64,000 nt of DNA, taken from positions 62,001-126,000 of the forward strand of contig NZ_JNKW01000006.1 of NCBI RefSeq assembly GCF_000702205.1, given 5' to 3'. Made by a program: the position numbers and the translations under genes. This document shows, piece by piece, positions 1-8,243 of the stretch. Within the stretch, counting starts at the first letter, position 1. Each line of letters opens with the position of its first letter. The notes beneath the pieces are model-generated. The model was not told the DNA's origin. It saw nothing but the letters and a program-made list of their open reading frames with translations, and did no database searches. Source of the stretch: Lachnospira multipara LB2003 (GTDB lineage Bacteria > Bacillota > Clostridia > Lachnospirales > Lachnospiraceae).

Positions 1-1202
1 CGACCTAAATCTCCTGTTCTATACATCATTTCAAGGAAGTTCTTATTAGCTGGGTTTGGCATAAATGCTCTACTTGTCTTATCTGGATCTTTATAGTATC
101 CAAGGGCTAAACATGCTCCTGATACACAGATTTCGCCAACTTCACCTGGCTTTGTAATCTCTTCATCATCTTCATTTAATAAGAATACATGCTCATTCTC
201 AAATGCCTTACCTGCAGGAATTACTTCCTTTAAGTCATATTCCCTATCTACAATATGATATGTACAATTACATGTTATTTCTGTTGGACCATATACATTG
301 ATATATGTGGCATTTGGAAGATATTTTTTCCAAACATTAAGCTGCTTTATTGGCATTACTTCACCTGAGAAGATTACCTTCTTAACTGTTTCTGGAACCT
401 TATATCCAAAGCCATTCATTATTGAAACAAAACACATTGCACTAACTGCCCATACAAGCACTGTTGGCTTTCTATCTACCAAATAATCCATAAGCTGTGT
501 TGGATTAGAAAAATATGCTCTTGGTATAATATTAACTGTACCACCAACTGAAATTGATGCGAAGATATCCTTTACTGATACATCAAAATCAAATGGTGCC
601 TGATTTGCCCAAACGTCTGATTCTGTCAAATCAAATGTCTTATTAAATACTGTAATAAAATCTATAATAGAGCCATGTCCTACCACAACGCCCTTTGGTG
701 TTCCTGTACTTCCACTTGTAAAGTTTACATATACAGGATCATTAGACATTGCACTACGTCTTACTTTTTCTAAAAGCTCTTTATCTATTTCTGTGTTGTC
801 CTTTAGATGTTCCTCTAAATTAACGATTCTTGTACCTTCATATCCACCAAATAAAATCTCTGCATTAGAGAAATTCTCATTATCTGTAAAAATTACTCTT
901 GGTGTAAGAGTTTCAATTACCTTTAACTGTCTAACTTCAGGACTTCTTAAATCTATAAATGAATAAAACGCTCTTGCCTTTAATGTTGCAAACATACCTG
1001 CTGTAGCATCTACGCATTTTTCAAGGTAGAAAGCTACTGCTTCTCTTGGCTTAATGCCAATTTCCTTTAAAAGAAAAGTTGCTAGTCTATCGCTCTTCTC
1101 TTCTAAATCTCCATAAGTTATTGTCTTTACTGTGTCAGCAAAAGCTACCTTTCCTGGTAATCTCTTAGCTGAATTTTCTAACCAATCTAATACATTATTC
1201 AT
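1..1202 (-). CDS. DltA-like amino-acid adenylating enzyme (3' end outside window)
   Basis: AMP-forming adenylation enzyme of the ANL superfamily, expected to activate an amino or other acid with ATP and load it on a carrier protein. About 400 residues are visible. The phosphate-binding motif TSGSTGTPKG, the motif YGPTE and the late motif YRTGDLGR are all present, so the large domain is nearly complete and the C-terminal lid lies beyond the left edge. Translation starts at ATG 1202, with an AAGGA ribosome site 5 nt upstream. It is the third gene of a minus-strand operon after an MBOAT transferase and an SGNH-like protein, the order expected of a dlt-like pathway that moves an activated acyl group across the membrane. 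True DltA is possible, but the substrate cannot be read from the sequence, and no carrier protein is visible. Confidence 0.85.
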   Translation of the reverse strand, partial: MNNVLDWLENSAKRLPGKVAFADTVKTITYGDLEEKSDRLATFLLKEIGIKPREAVAFYLEKCVDATAGMFATLKARAFYSFIDLRSPEVRQLKVIETLTPRVIFTDNENFSNAEILFGGYEGTRIVNLEEHLKDNTEIDKELLEKVRRSAMSNDPVYVNFTSGSTGTPKGVVVGHGSIIDFITVFNKTFDLTESDVWANQAPFDFDVSVKDIFASISVGGTVNIIPRAYFSNPTQLMDYLVDRKPTVLVWAVSAMCFVSIMNGFGYKVPETVKKVIFSGEVMPIKQLNVWKKYLPNATYINVYGPTEITCNCTYHIVDREYDLKEVIPAGKAFENEHVFLLNEDDEEITKPGEVGEICVSGACLALGYYKDPDKTSRAFMPNPANKNFLEMMYRTGDLG

Positions 1203-1316
1203 TTCATTCCTTCTTCCCGCGAACTTACATTATCATACGTATTATTTTTATTCGCCATCTCTTATTGTACCCTTGTTTTTGTTTCTAATAAAGTGAAAAA
1301 TTTTATTGTATAAAAA

Positions 1317-2693
1317 CTAATATTTTATTGTCTGGATACATCTTTTTTCATATGCCACATCTGTTCCTACTTGTCTTGCATTAACTATTATCTTAATGCA
1401 TCCATTGTCGTTACCATCGGAATTAAGTGGAATCACTGCGCTTGTATCAGTAGAGTAATCTTTTATTACATCCACCTGACATGTTGTTTCATTATATACG
1501 GTGTACTGATATTCCACCTCCACATTAGTTCCTTTATAACTAATAGGTGTTACACATATACTATCGCCCTCACACTTGGTTTTAAACCAAACCGTAGATA
1601 TATAATCTATGGAATTTAGGTATTCTTCTGGTGTGTAGAATAAAGAATCCACGTCAGTTCCCGCGTCTTTTTTTAATAAAAAATTAGCTATTGATGTTGA
1701 GAAAGCCTCTGAGCCCTCTTTATTCATATGTTCATGGTCAAAATAGTACTTATCGCTATTAGTAAAAAGCTCATCCTTAGCTAAACTAAAATCATAATAT
1801 GAAGCACCATATTCACTAAATAAACTCTGTAGTAGTAACATTTTTTCAAAATATTCATCACCATTAGTGCCATAGCTTAATATATCAAAAGCCGGTCTTG
1901 GTGTGGCAACTACCACAAGTTCCACTCCTGCATCCTTACACATACTTGCTATATCTCTTAATTCCTGTAGCGAATCCTCACTAAAGGTTTCAGAGTAATA
2001 TCTATAAGTTGTGTCATTTCCTGTATCATCAAAATTAAGATATCCTGATAAATATCCATATCCCTTGCCTACATAATGTCTGTAAACGTTATCAATCATT
2101 TCCTGCTCTGTGGCAACTTTTCCTTCTAACTTGGCAGTTACATTGGATGGCACCTTTTGTAGAGATACTGAATTATACACCCAAGGGAATAAATAATTGA
2201 TGGATTCAGGATTTCCTATTACATCATCATCAAAAGCATATTTTATATATGTCTGAAACTTCGTTAAAAAGGATGCGCTATTTACCTTAGCTCTAAGGAA
2301 AGCTACCTCAGCCTTAGTACTTCTCTCTCCTGTAAGAGAAAAATAGCCAAGGGCCATAACCACTCTCTTAATCTCATGGTCATTAATTGCTGTCTTTATT
2401 GCTAACTTGGTCTGTGCCAACTGCTGTGCCGAAGTTCCCATATTAAATGAATTAGTTCCCATAATATCATCTACAATATATGGATTAATACCCACATAAC
2501 AAATTGAGCTTCCAACAAAAATCTGATCTAGATTTTCTTCCTTATGATAATCATTCCACATTATCTGACTAGCTGTTCCGTAAGGTTCAAAGCAAAATTT
2601 CAATAGCTCATTAAACACAATAATAACTGCAACAACTAGTAAAATTTTTACACACTTCTTAGCTTTGGAATTCTTTGTTATTTCATCTTTCAC
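1317..2693 (-). CDS. Membrane-anchored SGNH/AlgX-like acyl-modification protein
   Basis: 458 residues with one N-terminal membrane helix (about residues 13-32) and an extracytoplasmic domain. The domain carries GSS near residue 61 and a DHEHMN motif near residue 315, placed like the Ser and Asp-x-x-His residues of SGNH hydrolases and DltD/AlgX/AlgJ-type proteins. The start is GTG at 2693, preceded by GGAG at good spacing. It lies 27 nt downstream of the MBOAT gene and 114 nt upstream of the adenylating enzyme. Proteins of this kind pair with MBOAT transferases and hand an acyl or aminoacyl group to a wall polymer outside the cell. That role is inferred from fold motifs and context. The sequence is far from textbook DltD, so I give no gene name. 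Confidence 0.75.
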   Translation of the reverse strand: MKDEITKNSKAKKCVKILLVVAVIIVFNELLKFCFEPYGTASQIMWNDYHKEENLDQIFVGSSICYVGINPYIVDDIMGTNSFNMGTSAQQLAQTKLAIKTAINDHEIKRVVMALGYFSLTGERSTKAEVAFLRAKVNSASFLTKFQTYIKYAFDDDVIGNPESINYLFPWVYNSVSLQKVPSNVTAKLEGKVATEQEMIDNVYRHYVGKGYGYLSGYLNFDDTGNDTTYRYYSETFSEDSLQELRDIASMCKDAGVELVVVATPRPAFDILSYGTNGDEYFEKMLLLQSLFSEYGASYYDFSLAKDELFTNSDKYYFDHEHMNKEGSEAFSTSIANFLLKKDAGTDVDSLFYTPEEYLNSIDYISTVWFKTKCEGDSICVTPISYKGTNVEVEYQYTVYNETTCQVDVIKDYSTDTSAVIPLNSDGNDNGCIKIIVNARQVGTDVAYEKRCIQTIKY

Positions 2694-2720
2694 AATTTAC
2701 TCCTTTATCTTATCTCATTG

Positions 2721-4412
2721 TTAATAATTAGCGTACATAAACGCTCCACTTGTTGCGCTGCTTAAACCAAAAGAAACAAGCATCAATAGTATTATTGTTG
2801 TATAAATCAAAGTCCTTACGATTACTGGACTTTTTATAAGTCTATCCATTACATCAATGTCTTTTTCTTTCATAAGACTTACTATAAAAATTACAACACA
2901 GCCAATGAATGCAATAAGTAAGCATGTATTCTGCTTATAAACTGCGCACTCAGCTATTTTTTTAAATAGCTTAGCTGGCTTAAAATAAATAAAGGTATTT
3001 TTTAAGCACAATAAGCTGTTTTTAGCATCTACTAACACATCAAAATACCAGCCAATATTAACCACAATAAATGTTCTTATTATAGTAAATATTTTATAGT
3101 ATTTATTTTCCCTATTAATATGCAATAACTCTGTGATTTTTGTAAAAATCGGACTTAATAAATCGCTTAGAGCTATTACCATGCCATTATAAATTCCCCA
3201 TAAAATAAAATGCATCTGCGCACCGTGCCACAAACCTACAATAAAGAATACAAGAAGGTTTGCAAGACAAGCCGGAAGTGTTCTTGAAAGGTGTGTTGCC
3301 AATTTCTTGTTCTTTATTTTTTTGCATTTTTTAGACAGTGACTGCATAGGCTTTGTTAGGGCTACTGGATAGAATATATAATCTCGCATCCAGGCACCAA
3401 GGGAAATATGCCATCTTCTCCAAAATTCCCCAAGGGATTTACTAAAGTATGGCTGACGAAAGTTCTCCATCATGTCTATTCCAAGCATCTTACTTACGCC
3501 CATTACCATATCGATTCCACCGGAAAAATCGCAGTATTGCTCAACGGAATAAAGTAAAACTCCAAATACAATTATGCATCCTGGTGTCTTTGAATCTATA
3601 TTTCTAAAGGCCGCCATTATAATTGGCGATACCATATCAGCAACGGCGAATTTTTTAAAAAATCCATAAAAAAGTCTAATCAAACCTCTCTGGATATTAT
3701 TTGCTTCTAATTTATGTCTTCCATTTAATTGATTTCCTAATTGATCGTATCTATTGATTGGTCCCTGAATTAATTGCGGGAAAAAAGATACAAAGTTTAG
3801 GTACTTAAAGAAGTTTGTTTCTGCGCTATATTTATCATTGTACATATCAATCAAATAACTTATAGACTGAAATGTATAAAATGATATTCCCAAAGGAATT
3901 GCTATAGAGCTTGCACTAAATATTGTGTTACCGCTTCCTGTAACATTTTCTTCAATTGATTCTGCCAAATCTCTTACGGCAAAATCATTGAAATAATCAT
4001 AAATTACAGTCCAATATTTAAGATAAGCTAAGATTCCAACATTAATAAGCAAAGTAATCACTAATATTAATCGCTTATCAAACATATACTTTTTCTTTAA
4101 GCTTGCCTTTGCTTGTTGTCTAGCTTCTTTAGATTGTGTTTCATTGTTCTTTAGTGATTTTTTGTCTAAATTATACTTTGTCGTTCTACGACTCATGCCA
4201 AGTCCTGCGGCAAATGTTGTTACGGATGTAGTAAATATATAGACTAGGTTAGTAATTCCACATAAACTATAAAAACATATATTAGCTATAAGAAGAATTA
4301 TCCATTGATATCCTTGTCCATATTTATCTTCTTTAAAAAAAGTTTCAACTCCATAATATGTAATAAGTAATACTCCTATGAATATCACAAACTCTAACGA
4401 ATATAGTTCCAT
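2721..4412 (-). CDS. MBOAT family membrane O-acyltransferase (DltB/AlgI type)
   Basis: 563-residue polytopic membrane protein of the membrane-bound O-acyltransferase family. Signatures are SFYTFQSISYLID, the block FRQPYFSKSLGEFWRRWHIS, and the catalytic-His segment GLWHGAQMHFILWGIYNG. It probably moves an activated acyl or aminoacyl group from a cytoplasmic carrier across the membrane. A charged insert rich in Lys and Gln sits between the early helices (about residues 75-115). The start is ATG 4412 with GGGAG upstream. It leads a minus-strand operon with the SGNH-like and adenylating genes. A second MBOAT of the same subfamily sits at 46868-48448, also with SGNH-like partners, so the strain has two such systems close together. 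Confidence 0.9.
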   Translation of the reverse strand: MELYSLEFVIFIGVLLITYYGVETFFKEDKYGQGYQWIILLIANICFYSLCGITNLVYIFTTSVTTFAAGLGMSRRTTKYNLDKKSLKNNETQSKEARQQAKASLKKKYMFDKRLILVITLLINVGILAYLKYWTVIYDYFNDFAVRDLAESIEENVTGSGNTIFSASSIAIPLGISFYTFQSISYLIDMYNDKYSAETNFFKYLNFVSFFPQLIQGPINRYDQLGNQLNGRHKLEANNIQRGLIRLFYGFFKKFAVADMVSPIIMAAFRNIDSKTPGCIIVFGVLLYSVEQYCDFSGGIDMVMGVSKMLGIDMMENFRQPYFSKSLGEFWRRWHISLGAWMRDYIFYPVALTKPMQSLSKKCKKIKNKKLATHLSRTLPACLANLLVFFIVGLWHGAQMHFILWGIYNGMVIALSDLLSPIFTKITELLHINRENKYYKIFTIIRTFIVVNIGWYFDVLVDAKNSLLCLKNTFIYFKPAKLFKKIAECAVYKQNTCLLIAFIGCVVIFIVSLMKEKDIDVMDRLIKSPVIVRTLIYTTIILLMLVSFGLSSATSGAFMYANY

Positions 4413-4536
4413 CTTGTACTCCCAAAGTATATTTTATCCTTTATCCTCTTAGTGCAAAACACCTAGAAAATAATATCACTCATTTTTATATCTTTCAATA
4501 AATACACAGAATGTTTGCCATTATTTCACATAATTT

Positions 4537-4563
4537 TCGCAATTTAACTAAATTTCACTAAAA
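4537..4563. repeat. Left copy of imperfect direct repeat flanking the ubiquitin gene
   Basis: The 27-base segment beginning TCGCAATTTAACTAAATTTC recurs at 6384-6410 with two substitutions. Similarity extends weakly leftward through a TTTGCC...ATT segment in both copies. This copy lies in the divergent spacer 4413-4647, about 85 bases upstream of the ubiquitin-protein start. The spacer is otherwise very AT-rich. A possible -10 (TATGAT, 4603-4608) has no clear -35. Confidence 0.55.
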
Positions 4564-4647
4564 AGCCACTAGAAAACAAATCAATAGTCTATATATCTTA
4601 TTTATGATATTATTATTTATATAATATATAAGGAGGGGATAAATTTT

Positions 4648-6093
4648 ATGAAAGGATTCAAAAAAAATAAAGCTTTAAAACACTCATTTGTTTTAATTCT
4701 ATCTATTTTTTTATTTACACAATTTACTTTAACAAATGTTTTTGCTATGCAGATTTTTGTTAAAACCTCAAATGGCAAAACAATAACTCTTGATGTGGAA
4801 CCGTCTGATACAGTAGAAAATGTTAAAGCTAAGATTCAAGATAAAGAAGGGTTTCCTCCTGATATACAGAAATTAATATTTGCAGGTAAACTCCTAGAAG
4901 ATAATAGAACTTTAGCAGATTATAATATTCAAAAAGAATCAACTTTACATTTAATAATCGAGCATAAGCATAAGCATAATTATAAATTTGAAAGTAATGG
5001 AGCCACTATAACAGCGACTTGTACCGCCAATGGATGCAGTGATCCTGTAGATACAGCAACTATAACTATTGTTGCACCTACAAATCGCGTTTATGGCAGC
5101 GACATAACTGGTGCAAGTCTAGTGCAAACAGGCATTGATGAAGATTTTCTAGCTTTCCTAAAAGCATCAGCTTCAATAGATGATTTTATGGCAGAATTGA
5201 ATAGCTCGATTAAATACTACAAAGGTGGTGTTCTTTTAGATAGCTTTCCTACTGAACCTGGCAAATACACAGCTGTTTTTAATGGTTATGGTTTAGCTGA
5301 AAACGCAATCGCTAGTGTTAGTTATAAAATAGTAGAAGCTAGTAGTTCCTCAGATAACAGTTCAACAGATAGCAGTTCAACAAAAAACACGGCATATAAG
5401 GAAGTGCCTCGAGTTGCTGGAGAAATAAAGGACATTACTAATTCAACAACAATAGATACTAAGCTTAACCCTTACAATTCAAGTATTGTTAACAATAATG
5501 GCCTTAAAAAGATTCTATCAATAACTGATTCAGAGGCACTTAAGGGCGTTAATATCTGGCTTGAGGTTAATGAAATAAACGAAGACAATGAAGATGAAAC
5601 AATTATTGCTGATAAAAAGGAAATTCAAAATTCATTTCCTGAATATAATGTAGCCAATTTCTTTGATATCAACCTATTCAAAAAGGTTGGAGATTCTGAA
5701 GAAGACAAGATTAGCGAAACTGATGGGGATGTGGAAATCAGTTTTAAATTAGATGCTAACGATAAATGGGATATGAATTCTTTAGCTATTTTAAGAGTGC
5801 ATGATGGCGTATCTACTCTTCTAGATTGTAAGTATGATAAAGACACTTCTACACTCACTTTTAAAACTGATAAGTTCTCAACATACGCCCTTGTCTATAA
5901 GAACTTGGACACAACTACAGTAAATAATGAACCAACAACCATTAAAGCTAGTGAAAATACAGAAACAACTTCTCCTAATAACACCAGTCCAGCAACAGGC
6001 GATAATTCTTTACTTGGACTAAACATTGCTATAATACTAGCTGCTTTAGTATTTGTAGGGTTTAAAACTAGATTTTCTAGATTTTCTAGATAG
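4648..6093 (+). CDS. Secreted sortase-anchored protein with an N-terminal ubiquitin domain
   Basis: 481 residues. A signal peptide (1-33) ends VFA, so cleavage would leave Met34 as residue 1 of a ubiquitin-like domain (34-105). By my hand alignment this matches human ubiquitin at about 59 of 72 positions. All seven ubiquitin lysines (K6, K11, K27, K29, K33, K48, K63) and the L8-I44 patch residue I44 are kept; L8 is Ser. The C-terminal RLRGG is replaced by [10 protein letters not shown], so it cannot be a normal conjugated ubiquitin. After it come a beta-rich Ig/MBG-like region (about 112-225), a Ser-rich linker (about 227-245), an acidic surface domain (about 250-415), a Thr/Asn-rich spacer, SPATG at 447-451, a membrane helix and a basic tail. 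The start is ATG 4648 after AAGGAGGGG. Wall anchoring by an (S/N)PxTG sortase is inferred; no sortase gene is in the window. Function is unknown. Confidence 0.9.
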   Translation: MKGFKKNKALKHSFVLILSIFLFTQFTLTNVFAMQIFVKTSNGKTITLDVEPSDTVENVKAKIQDKEGFPPDIQKLIFAGKLLEDNRTLADYNIQKESTLHLIIEHKHKHNYKFESNGATITATCTANGCSDPVDTATITIVAPTNRVYGSDITGASLVQTGIDEDFLAFLKASASIDDFMAELNSSIKYYKGGVLLDSFPTEPGKYTAVFNGYGLAENAIASVSYKIVEASSSSDNSSTDSSSTKNTAYKEVPRVAGEIKDITNSTTIDTKLNPYNSSIVNNNGLKKILSITDSEALKGVNIWLEVNEINEDNEDETIIADKKEIQNSFPEYNVANFFDINLFKKVGDSEEDKISETDGDVEISFKLDANDKWDMNSLAILRVHDGVSTLLDCKYDKDTSTLTFKTDKFSTYALVYKNLDTTTVNNEPTTIKASENTETTSPNNTSPATGDNSLLGLNIAIILAALVFVGFKTRFSRFSR

Positions 6094-6100
6094 CACAAAC

Positions 6101-6134
6101 GCCACCAAACTTAATATATGTTTGGTGGCTTATT
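6101..6134 (+). terminator. Intrinsic terminator of the ubiquitin-protein gene
   Basis: A perfect 10-bp stem (GCCACCAAAC, 6101-6110; GTTTGGTGGC, 6120-6129) with a 9-base loop, followed by a T-rich tail. It lies 8 bases after the stop codon. Confidence 0.85.
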
Positions 6135-6250
6135 TATTCATCTTATGAGGCAGCAGGGCTCTGGCCGCGGGGAATGGTTCTTGACGGTTTCTTTAGACTC
6201 ACATGGGGGTGCTAAAGAATTCTTGCGGGCTGGCCGGAGGGGAATTGCCC
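6135..6250. other. GC-rich island with internal repeat in an AT-rich spacer
   Basis: This stretch is much richer in G and C than its surroundings. CTGGCC followed by a G-rich run and GAAT occurs twice in direct orientation (near 6161 and 6230). Between them is an 8-bp inverted repeat (TTCTTTAG 6189-6196, CTAAAGAA 6212-6219). Open frames across it overlap the terminator and look non-coding. It may be a remnant of a repeat element or a structured RNA. The rest of 6250-6600 holds nothing I recognise. Confidence 0.35.
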
Positions 6251-6383
6251 AAATTATCAAAAAATATCCAATAAAGATTACTTTTTCCAAAATTAAATAT
6301 TTCAATAAATTTAAAGCTAATCCGTACAAAAGAAAAATTGTCGATAAAGGCAATTATTTCTTCTTATTTTGCCTTAATTATTA

Positions 6384-6410
6384 TCGCAAGTTATCTAAAT
6401 TTCACTAAAA
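6384..6410. repeat. Right copy of imperfect direct repeat flanking the ubiquitin gene
   Basis: Matches 4537-4563 (TCGCAAGTTATCTAAATTTC and onward, two substitutions in 27). It lies about 290 bases past the stop codon of the ubiquitin protein, so the gene with its terminator is enclosed by the pair. Confidence 0.55.
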
Positions 6411-6603
6411 GTCCGCAAAAAGATGAAAACAAGCTTCTTATTTTCTGAATTTGTTGCCTTTATCACACAAAAATTTCTGATACAGATTAAAATTCCTTTG
6501 TAAGCCTAATTCCAGAATAAAAAAGCAAGCATTAATAACCAACATTCACTGTAAAACCCGAATCTAGAAATGAAACCTCCAGGCAGCACAGAAGAATTAA
6601 AAA

Positions 6604-6699
6604 AGCACCTATACTTACCTTCTAAGCTGTAGCTAAATCCTAAAGTTAGTTATGTGACTAACTTTGGGGCTACAACAAAGAATAATAAGTCTAGGTGCT
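6604..6699. repeat. Long bipartite inverted repeat (possible MITE-like element or small RNA)
   Basis: The outer arms AGCACCTATACTTA (6604-6617) and TAAGTCTAGGTGCT (6686-6699) pair with one mismatch. An inner stem pairs 6639-6650 with 6657-6668 (CCTAAAGTTAGT / ACTAACTTTGGG) around a 6-base loop, extended by GTAGC (6629-6633) with GCTAC (6669-6673). The 96-base element sits in the spacer between two convergent genes. No transposase or obvious target duplication is visible. Confidence 0.5.
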
Positions 6700-6789
6700 A
6701 AATATCTGAGTAATCCAGTTTTTATCTAATTGTTATATAACAAGTAATCCATTGTTATCTAATTACTTATATGTTGTTTTATGACAATC

Positions 6790-7875
6790 TTATAAATACT
6801 GTGTCTTGCCAGATTCGCGAAGAGATGCGAGAACCTGCTTGATTTCGCCTGTATTTTCCTTAGTTGAGATAAGGATAGCATCATCTGTGTCTACCACTAC
6901 CATATCTCTAAGACCTACAGTTGCGATAAGCTTGTCTTTACCTTCAATTACTGTGTTCTCAGTATTTACTGTTACAACGTTTCCTGTAACTACGTTACCC
7001 TTCTCGTCATTCTCTTTAATACGTCCAACTGCAAGCCATGATCCAACGTCATCCCAGCCAAAGTTACCTGGAAGTGTGAAGATTGAGCTTGCTTTTTCCA
7101 TAATACCATAGTCAACTGACTGTGATTCAAGGTTAGGGAATTCTGCATTTAATACTTCATCTTCCCTTTCTGTTCCAATAGCTTCCTTAATCTTTAAAAG
7201 GCCTTCGTATGTGCTATTCATAAAGCTCTTGAAGCAATCCATGATTGTTGAAACTTTCCAAACGAACATTCCTGAATTCCAAAGGTAGTTACCTTCTGCT
7301 AAATACTTCTTAGCTGTTTCAAGGTCTGGTTTTTCAACAAATCTAGCTACGCTACGACCATTGCCGTCAGTCTTGCTTTCATCATACTGAATATATCCAT
7401 ATCCTGTTTCTGGATAGTTAGGTGTAATACCTACTGTTACTAAGTTCTCGCCCTTAGTTGCAATTTCTACTGCTTCTTTAAATGTGTCAGCAAAAACTTC
7501 GTTATTCTTAATTAGGTGATCTGAAGGAAGTACGATCATTACTGCATCATCTTCACCTTCTTTTTCTGCCTTATCAAGTACGTGAACTGCGCCAAGACCG
7601 ATACATGGAGCTGTGTTACGTCCGATTGGTTCACAAAGGATGTTCTCCTCTGGAAGACCTGGTAACTGTTCCTTAACAAGTTCCTTATAATTCTTATTAG
7701 TTGCAATATATACATCTTCAAGCTTAACTAATGGGCTAATTCTTTCAACTGTAAGCTGAATCATTGTCTTTCCATCACCAGTTAGTGATAAAAACTGCTT
7801 AGGTAAATTAACTCGGCTTCTTGGCCAGAATCTTTCACCTTTACCACCTGCCATAATTAACGCTGTAGTCTTCAT
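6790..7875 (-). CDS. manC: Mannose-1-phosphate guanylyltransferase
   Basis: 361 residues. Makes GDP-mannose from GTP and mannose 1-phosphate in the cytoplasm, a donor for surface-glycan assembly. The nucleotide loop MAGGKGERFWPRSR...PKQF (from about residue 8), the metal-binding LPSDHLI, and the sugar-phosphate motif FVEKP are all canonical, as is GYGYIQ. I chose ATG 7875 because GGAGG lies 8 nt upstream. An in-frame ATG 36 bases earlier has no good site. The gene is alone on its strand with a long leader (about 190 nt) and its own promoter at 8073-8102. The three-domain protein at 20321-22681 has a second, diverged copy of this domain, so this one is probably the working enzyme. Confidence 0.93.
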   Translation of the reverse strand: MKTTALIMAGGKGERFWPRSRVNLPKQFLSLTGDGKTMIQLTVERISPLVKLEDVYIATNKNYKELVKEQLPGLPEENILCEPIGRNTAPCIGLGAVHVLDKAEKEGEDDAVMIVLPSDHLIKNNEVFADTFKEAVEIATKGENLVTVGITPNYPETGYGYIQYDESKTDGNGRSVARFVEKPDLETAKKYLAEGNYLWNSGMFVWKVSTIMDCFKSFMNSTYEGLLKIKEAIGTEREDEVLNAEFPNLESQSVDYGIMEKASSIFTLPGNFGWDDVGSWLAVGRIKENDEKGNVVTGNVVTVNTENTVIEGKDKLIATVGLRDMVVVDTDDAILISTKENTGEIKQVLASLRESGKTQYL

Positions 7876-8066
7876 GTTTAATTCCTCCATTGATATGTGG
7901 GTTTGCCACAATTACATTCCTTGAGACCTAACATTTACTAAAGGCACCAATTCAGCTGAATTGATGCCCTCAGTTTATAAATAATTATAATCTCCGCAAT
8001 AAGTAAACTTGAGAATCTGGCGCAGCCCAAGTCCCTGCTTCACTGCCTGCAAATAATCAAATTTAT
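7876..8066 (-). other. Long structured 5' leader of manC
   Basis: From the predicted start point near 8066 to the ATG, about 190 bases are untranslated. They contain a dyad at 7942-7967 (GGCA, two mismatched bases, AATTCAG / CTGAATT, two mismatched bases, TGCC) and a G-rich segment further upstream. It does not match a riboswitch class that I can recall. It could be a regulatory leader or merely a long untranslated region. Confidence 0.35.
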
Positions 8067-8072
8067 GGCTTG

Positions 8073-8102
8073 ATTGTAACATCTGTGTCAAGAAAATGTC
8101 AA
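8073..8102 (-). promoter_or_regulatory. Probable manC promoter
   Basis: On the minus strand, TTGACA (8097-8102) is followed after 18 bases by TACAAT (8073-8078). A second TTGACA lies at 8086-8091 but has no good partner. The position fits a long manC leader. Confidence 0.55.
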
Positions 8103-8243
8103 CATGTTTCCTAAAAATCATAAGTTTATACCCAAAATATTTATTATATTAATACTCCTATTCTTGATTTTATTAATATTTTTAGGTCTAAGGGACTATG
8201 GGGTTGGATTTTTAAACCTAGGGAGGAAACTTCATTATGAACT

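Noticed and set aside
4749-4964. Eukaryotic contamination as source of the ubiquitin sequence
   Set aside because: The domain is in one continuous frame with a bacterial signal peptide, a strong ribosome site and an SPATG anchor, and it lies between ordinary clostridial genes.
4749-4964. A working conjugated ubiquitin
   Set aside because: The Gly-Gly tail is absent and the domain continues into a His-rich linker; no E1, E2 or E3-like gene is in the window.
6118-6408. Possible 96-residue plus-strand gene
   Set aside because: It begins inside the terminator, crosses a GC-rich repeat, has no ribosome site, and has no recognisable domain.
6604-6699. Ordinary intrinsic terminator
   Set aside because: The element is too long, has two nested stems, and lacks a T tract at either outer arm; both neighbouring genes lie some distance away.
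7876-8066. Known riboswitch in the manC leader
   Set aside because: I could not match the conserved cores of common classes such as the cyclic di-GMP type, so it is reported only as an unexplained leader.
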